NCBI RefSeq assembly: GCF_041740695.1
Contig: NZ_JBGSLK010000007.1
Location: 17,013 to 81,012, forward strand
DNA from: Haliscomenobacter sp041740695
GTDB taxonomy: Bacteria > Bacteroidota > Bacteroidia > Chitinophagales > Saprospiraceae
Direction: 5' to 3'
DNA: 64,000 nt
A program made the translations under genes and the position numbers. Each line of letters begins with the position of its first letter. Position 1 is the first letter of the stretch. Under the pieces are notes generated by a model. That model was not told the DNA's origin. It did no database searches and saw only the letters and a program-made list of their open reading frames with translations. Of the stretch, positions 60,973 to 64,000 are shown piece by piece.

Positions 60973-61949
60973 ACCCATTTGCCCAAACCGATACACATAC
61001 CGAAGTCATCCGCCGTCTCGACCTGAGCAAAGTGCCCCAAGGCAGCATCCGTCGATTTTGGTTGCACCTCATTTCCGATGGGATGGGGCTACCTGTGTAT
61101 ATTCCGGTCATTGTGGCAAGGGGGCGCAAAGATGGCCCGGTACTTGGCATTACTGCCGCTATTCGAGGGAATGAAATCAATGGTATCCCTCTGATACAGC
61201 GCTTTTTTCAGGAAGTTTCCCTCGACGGTTTAGCAGGAACGGTGATTGGAATACCCGTAATCAATATCCCCTCCTTGCTCATCAAAGAGCGGAACTTTAC
61301 CGACGGTACCGACCTCAATCGGGTGATGCCCGGGCGGGCCGATGGCAGCAATAGCCAGGTGTACGCTTTTCGTCTGGTGGATCGGATTGTGCGTTATTTT
61401 GACTACCTGTTGGATTTGCATACTGCTAGTTTTGGTCGGGTAAATGCCCACTACATCCGGGCTGATTTGGATGATCCGATTTGCCGGGAAATGGCCATTT
61501 TACAAAATGCCCAGGTCATTGTGCACAACCTGCCTTCGGATGGGTCACTGCGTGGTGCCGCCGATTCCCTGGGGATTTACGCAATTACCTTGGAAGTGGG
61601 CAGCCCCCATACTTTTCACAAAGGTTTCCTGCGCTCGGGTTTGACGGGCATTTACAACTTGCTTTGCCAACTACAAATGACCGAGGGCGCGATTGAGTTG
61701 CCTGAGGCCAGACCCTATATTTGTAAAAACTCTTACTGGATTTATTCCGATTCGGGGGGGATTTTAACGGTAGCTCCCAATATTGGAGAATTGATTTACG
61801 CAGGCGAAACCATTGCCACTCTCCGCAACATCTTCGGTGATGTGATCAAAGAATACACTGCACCGGAAAATGGCATCGTCATTGGTAAAAGTGTAGATCC
61901 CATCAACCAGACGGGTGGGCGGATTATTCATTTAGGGGTTTTGGAGTGA
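60969..61949 (+). CDS. Succinylglutamate desuccinylase/aspartoacylase-like hydrolase with altered zinc site
   Basis: The 326-residue protein belongs to the M14-related AstE/aspartoacylase group: GTDLNRVMPG (substrate arginine region), LLDLHTASFGRVN (zinc histidine), and ITLEVGSPHTFHKGFL (catalytic glutamate) are kept. The first zinc motif, normally HGxE, reads AIRGNEING, so the usual zinc histidine is arginine while the glutamate remains. The C-terminal domain (about 245-326) is beta-rich. The family removes acyl or amide groups from amino acids. The start overlaps the ATP-grasp stop by 4 bp. Loss or change of activity is possible. Confidence 0.78.
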   Translation: MNPFAQTDTHTEVIRRLDLSKVPQGSIRRFWLHLISDGMGLPVYIPVIVARGRKDGPVLGITAAIRGNEINGIPLIQRFFQEVSLDGLAGTVIGIPVINIPSLLIKERNFTDGTDLNRVMPGRADGSNSQVYAFRLVDRIVRYFDYLLDLHTASFGRVNAHYIRADLDDPICREMAILQNAQVIVHNLPSDGSLRGAADSLGIYAITLEVGSPHTFHKGFLRSGLTGIYNLLCQLQMTEGAIELPEARPYICKNSYWIYSDSGGILTVAPNIGELIYAGETIATLRNIFGDVIKEYTAPENGIVIGKSVDPINQTGGRIIHLGVLE

Positions 61950-61984
61950 AAGAGGCACAGGGGCATCTTTTTAAAATAAAACCA

Positions 61985-62068
61985 AAGCGACATTTTATTA
62001 TCACAGAGAAAACACAAAGGAGCACAGAGGACACAAAGCATTGTCAACGTCTAACTTTGTGTCCTTTG
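61985..62068. repeat. Hairpin interrupted by the group II intron
   Basis: Word-type left arm cacaaaggagcacagaggac-acaaag and the first part of the right arm ctttgtgtccttt form a stem. The intron begins directly after cttt-g, so the right arm ends at the insertion point. It lies 40-120 bp after the hydrolase stop. Confidence 0.65.
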
Positions 62069-62478
62069 GTGCGCCACGAGGCGTGCGGTAAATATAATGC
62101 AAAAAAACCTAGTGGATGGAAGAGCCACACAAGCCAAGATGCCGATCAGCTTGAAGCCGTTGTGATTGTGCTGGAGGAAACGAAAGTGCAAAAGCTCATG
62201 ACGAGCGGATTCATAAGCTGCACTAGTAAGGCCTCGTTACACTGTTGGTAGTGGTCAGTCTGCCAAAGAGGATGAAACCTGCTACTCTATGGGAAGCATC
62301 GGCAAGAAGCACCATAGGGACTACCCGGGGTAAGATAGTGTTGCGTGTGAGTCAAAGGAGCCGCATGAACGTGGGAGACCCTAACGATGGCTGTCCAGCC
62401 AGTCGAGGGAGTCGGAGATGCCCATAATAGTGAAGATCCCCGAAAAGGTAAAAGCGGGAGGAGCGAAGGGGCATTACT

Positions 62479-63894
62479 ATGAAAGGCGTACCGAGCAAAC
62501 AAAACCAGTCAAAATTGAGAAAGGAGTATCAAAAGAAAGACGGAGAGTCGGAAGAAGGGGAGCTGTTCAAGAGAAAGAAGAGCGAACTGAGCGATTCAGA
62601 AAGGGTTCTGATATTGCAGCGGGGACTATATCAGAAAGCCAAGCAGGAAAAGGGATATAAGTTTTACGTGCTGTACGACAAGGTGTTCTTAGGGTATATG
62701 CTACGCGAGTCATGGAAGCAAGTAAAGGCGAACGGCGGGAGTAGTGGTATAGACGGAGTGAGGATAGAGGATGTTAAAGAACAAGGAGTTGAGGCCTATC
62801 TGACTACATTGGGGGAAGAACTACGAACGAAACAATATCGGGCGCAAGCGGTAAAACGAGTAATGATACCGAAAGCGAACGGCGGGGAGCGACCGTTAGG
62901 GATACCGACAGTGAGGGATCGGATAGTACAGACAGCATGTAAACTAATTTTGGAACCGATCTTTGAGGCAGACTTTGAGGAGAGCTCACACGGATTCCGC
63001 CCTGGGCGGAGTGCAGCGGGCGCGATGGGTGCAATAAAAGAGCACCTGGAAAGCGGGCTGGACGAAGTGTTGGATGGAGATTTGAGTAAATACTTTGATA
63101 CGATACCGCACGAAAAGCTGATGATCGCGCTCAAAGAGCGCATCAGTGATCCTCGGATGTTGGACTTAATCAAACAATGGTTGAAGGTACCAATCTGGGA
63201 AGACAAACAGTTCAAGGGAGGTAAGAAGAATAAAGTAGGAACACCGCAAGGGGGAGTAATCTCGCCCTTACTAGCCAATATCTATCTACACTTACTGGAT
63301 CGGATCGTGAATAACCCGAAGAGCTTGTTTGCAAGAGCGGGAGTAAAGATTGTGCGGTATGCAGATGACTTTGTGATGATGGGAAAGAAGATTGAGTCGC
63401 AAATAAAGGATAAACTCAAGGAATTGCTGAGCCGAATGGGATTAAGCCTCAATGAGGAGAAAACCCGGCTGGTAAGAGCCAAGGAGGAGAGTTTTGACTT
63501 TTTAGGATTCAGTATCCGCTACGACCGGAGTATAAGAGGAAGTAGGCCAAACTACTGGAACATTATACCAAGCCGGAAGTCGGAACAACGGCTCCGAGAC
63601 AAAATCAAAGACTACCTACATCAACATGGTCATTACTGTGCAGAACAGATATGTGGCGATCTAAACCTACAACTGGCAGGCTGGCTAAACTACTTTGAGA
63701 TCAAAGGAGTGAGTTACCCGGCGATGAGTAAACGAAGGTTGCGGCACTACCTGCATGAACGGCTGAACCGATACTATACTCGAAAGAGCCAAAGGAGGTG
63801 TAGGCTTTATGGACAAAAAGCCTTTGAGGTCTTAGTGGCCAAGTATGGCCTGATTGACCCGACAAAATACACTGGCAGAGGTGTTCGCCTGTGA
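62479..63894 (+). CDS. ltrA: Group II intron reverse transcriptase/maturase
   Basis: The 471-residue protein has a reverse-transcriptase domain (about 95-330) with RVMIPKANGGERPLGIPTVRDR, HGFRPGRSAAGAM, the catalytic IVRYADDFVMMG, and TPQGGVISPLLANIYL, and a C-terminal maturase (GIIM) domain. No HNH endonuclease domain follows the maturase part, so target cutting would depend on other means. Codon use (agg, aga, gga, cgg and many a-ending codons) differs from the neighbours, which fits a mobile element. It is intact, so the intron may be active. Confidence 0.95.
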   Translation: MKGVPSKQNQSKLRKEYQKKDGESEEGELFKRKKSELSDSERVLILQRGLYQKAKQEKGYKFYVLYDKVFLGYMLRESWKQVKANGGSSGIDGVRIEDVKEQGVEAYLTTLGEELRTKQYRAQAVKRVMIPKANGGERPLGIPTVRDRIVQTACKLILEPIFEADFEESSHGFRPGRSAAGAMGAIKEHLESGLDEVLDGDLSKYFDTIPHEKLMIALKERISDPRMLDLIKQWLKVPIWEDKQFKGGKKNKVGTPQGGVISPLLANIYLHLLDRIVNNPKSLFARAGVKIVRYADDFVMMGKKIESQIKDKLKELLSRMGLSLNEEKTRLVRAKEESFDFLGFSIRYDRSIRGSRPNYWNIIPSRKSEQRLRDKIKDYLHQHGHYCAEQICGDLNLQLAGWLNYFEIKGVSYPAMSKRRLRHYLHERLNRYYTRKSQRRCRLYGQKAFEVLVAKYGLIDPTKYTGRGVRL

Positions 63895-63917
63895 AAGCTG
63901 ATGACGAAGATCATAGG

Positions 63918-63951
63918 AAAGCCGTATGCGGGAAAACCGCACGTACGGTTT
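63918..63951 (+). ncRNA. Group II intron domain V
   Basis: A 34-nt hairpin with agccgtatgcggg / ccgcacgtacggtt pairing and a gaaa-type loop holds the catalytic triad region of the ribozyme. Domain VI (63952-63993) lies just after it. Confidence 0.85.
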
Positions 63952-64000
63952 GACGAGGGGGAGAAGCGGCGGCGCCGCTTCTCTCTACTCTACTGAAAAT

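Larger units (their letters stand above)
62069..63993 (+). mobile_element. Group II intron, complete
   Basis: The 5' end reads gtgcgcc, matching the group II GUGYG boundary. Domain V at 63918-63951 (aaagccgtatgcggg ... ccgcacgtacggttt) has the AGC triad and a GNRA-like loop, and domain VI follows with a long stem (gagaagcggc / gccgcttctc) and a 3' end ...ctctac. Domain IV carries the maturase gene. The ends are inferred from consensus. The insertion lies just after a hairpin stem, as is usual for bacterial class C introns; class itself is not settled. Confidence 0.85.

Overview
The window looks like the chromosome of a Bacteroidota bacterium, most likely of the Saprospiria (Haliscomenobacter-like). 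The reasons are three type IX secretion (T9SS) genes (a PorP/SprF-family protein, a PorW/SprE-type lipoprotein and a secreted metalloprotease with a C-terminal sorting domain), the Bacteroidota promoter form TTG-N19-21-TAnnTTTG, few Shine-Dalgarno sites, and families shared by this phylum (DUF983, DUF6427, AtpZ, head-GIN/DUF2807, bactofilin). The genus is an inference; no rRNA is present.

Layout. 0.3-3.6 kb: PorP/SprF, bactofilin, AtpZ, a small membrane protein and a biotin-carrier protein. 3.6-13.8 kb: a DsbD-like reductase with a doubled N-terminal domain, purQ, a DUF6427 membrane protein, a transsulfuration PLP enzyme, a DEDDh exonuclease, a SWIM protein, a secreted propeller, a core-MetE methyltransferase, a TPR membrane protein and a GNAT enzyme. 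13.8-23.3 kb: an MlaE/MlaF-type ABC pair, tRNA-Leu(GAG), ArsR, DUF983 and Crp regulators/membrane proteins, a NagX/HGSNAT-like membrane protein, two envelope proteins, recG and rbfA. 23.6-31.5 kb: a 1222-residue T9SS metalloprotease, a 1214-residue tandem D-Ala-D-Ala-ligase/PASTA fusion and a rhodanese. 31.6-43.8 kb: a sodium symporter, a broken serine hydrolase, an FtsX/MacB permease, PorW/SprE, an M23 peptidase, a HAD protein, a helical-repeat protein and a low-molecular-weight phosphatase. 43.9-53.4 kb: an S41 peptidase, sucA, rpsT, a TetR regulator, a nuclease-like pseudogene and the beta-oxidation pair fadJ/fadA. 53.6-62 kb: a WD40-like protein, a bicupin, a GH3 glycosidase, a tiny lysine-rich protein and a translationally coupled ATP-grasp/aspartoacylase-like pair. 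62-64 kb: a complete group II intron.

Two things stand out among the genes. The Ddl-Ddl-TM-PASTA fusion joins a cytoplasmic ligase-like module to an extracytoplasmic muropeptide-binding-type module in one chain. The ATP-grasp/hydrolase pair looks like a make/break amide module whose hydrolase has lost a canonical zinc histidine.

The strongest unexplained signal is between genes. About twenty long imperfect palindromes of 30-270 bp sit in the intergenic spaces, most starting within a few bases of a stop codon, and several supply the stop or extend the C-terminus. At least five groups recur inside the window (arms built from ggttgag, gtgaaaa or gaatgacgaat words, a 260-270 bp nested element, and a gggcaaccctacgtggttgcc-like element), and one inner module is shared between two different families. 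The group II intron has inserted just downstream of another such hairpin.
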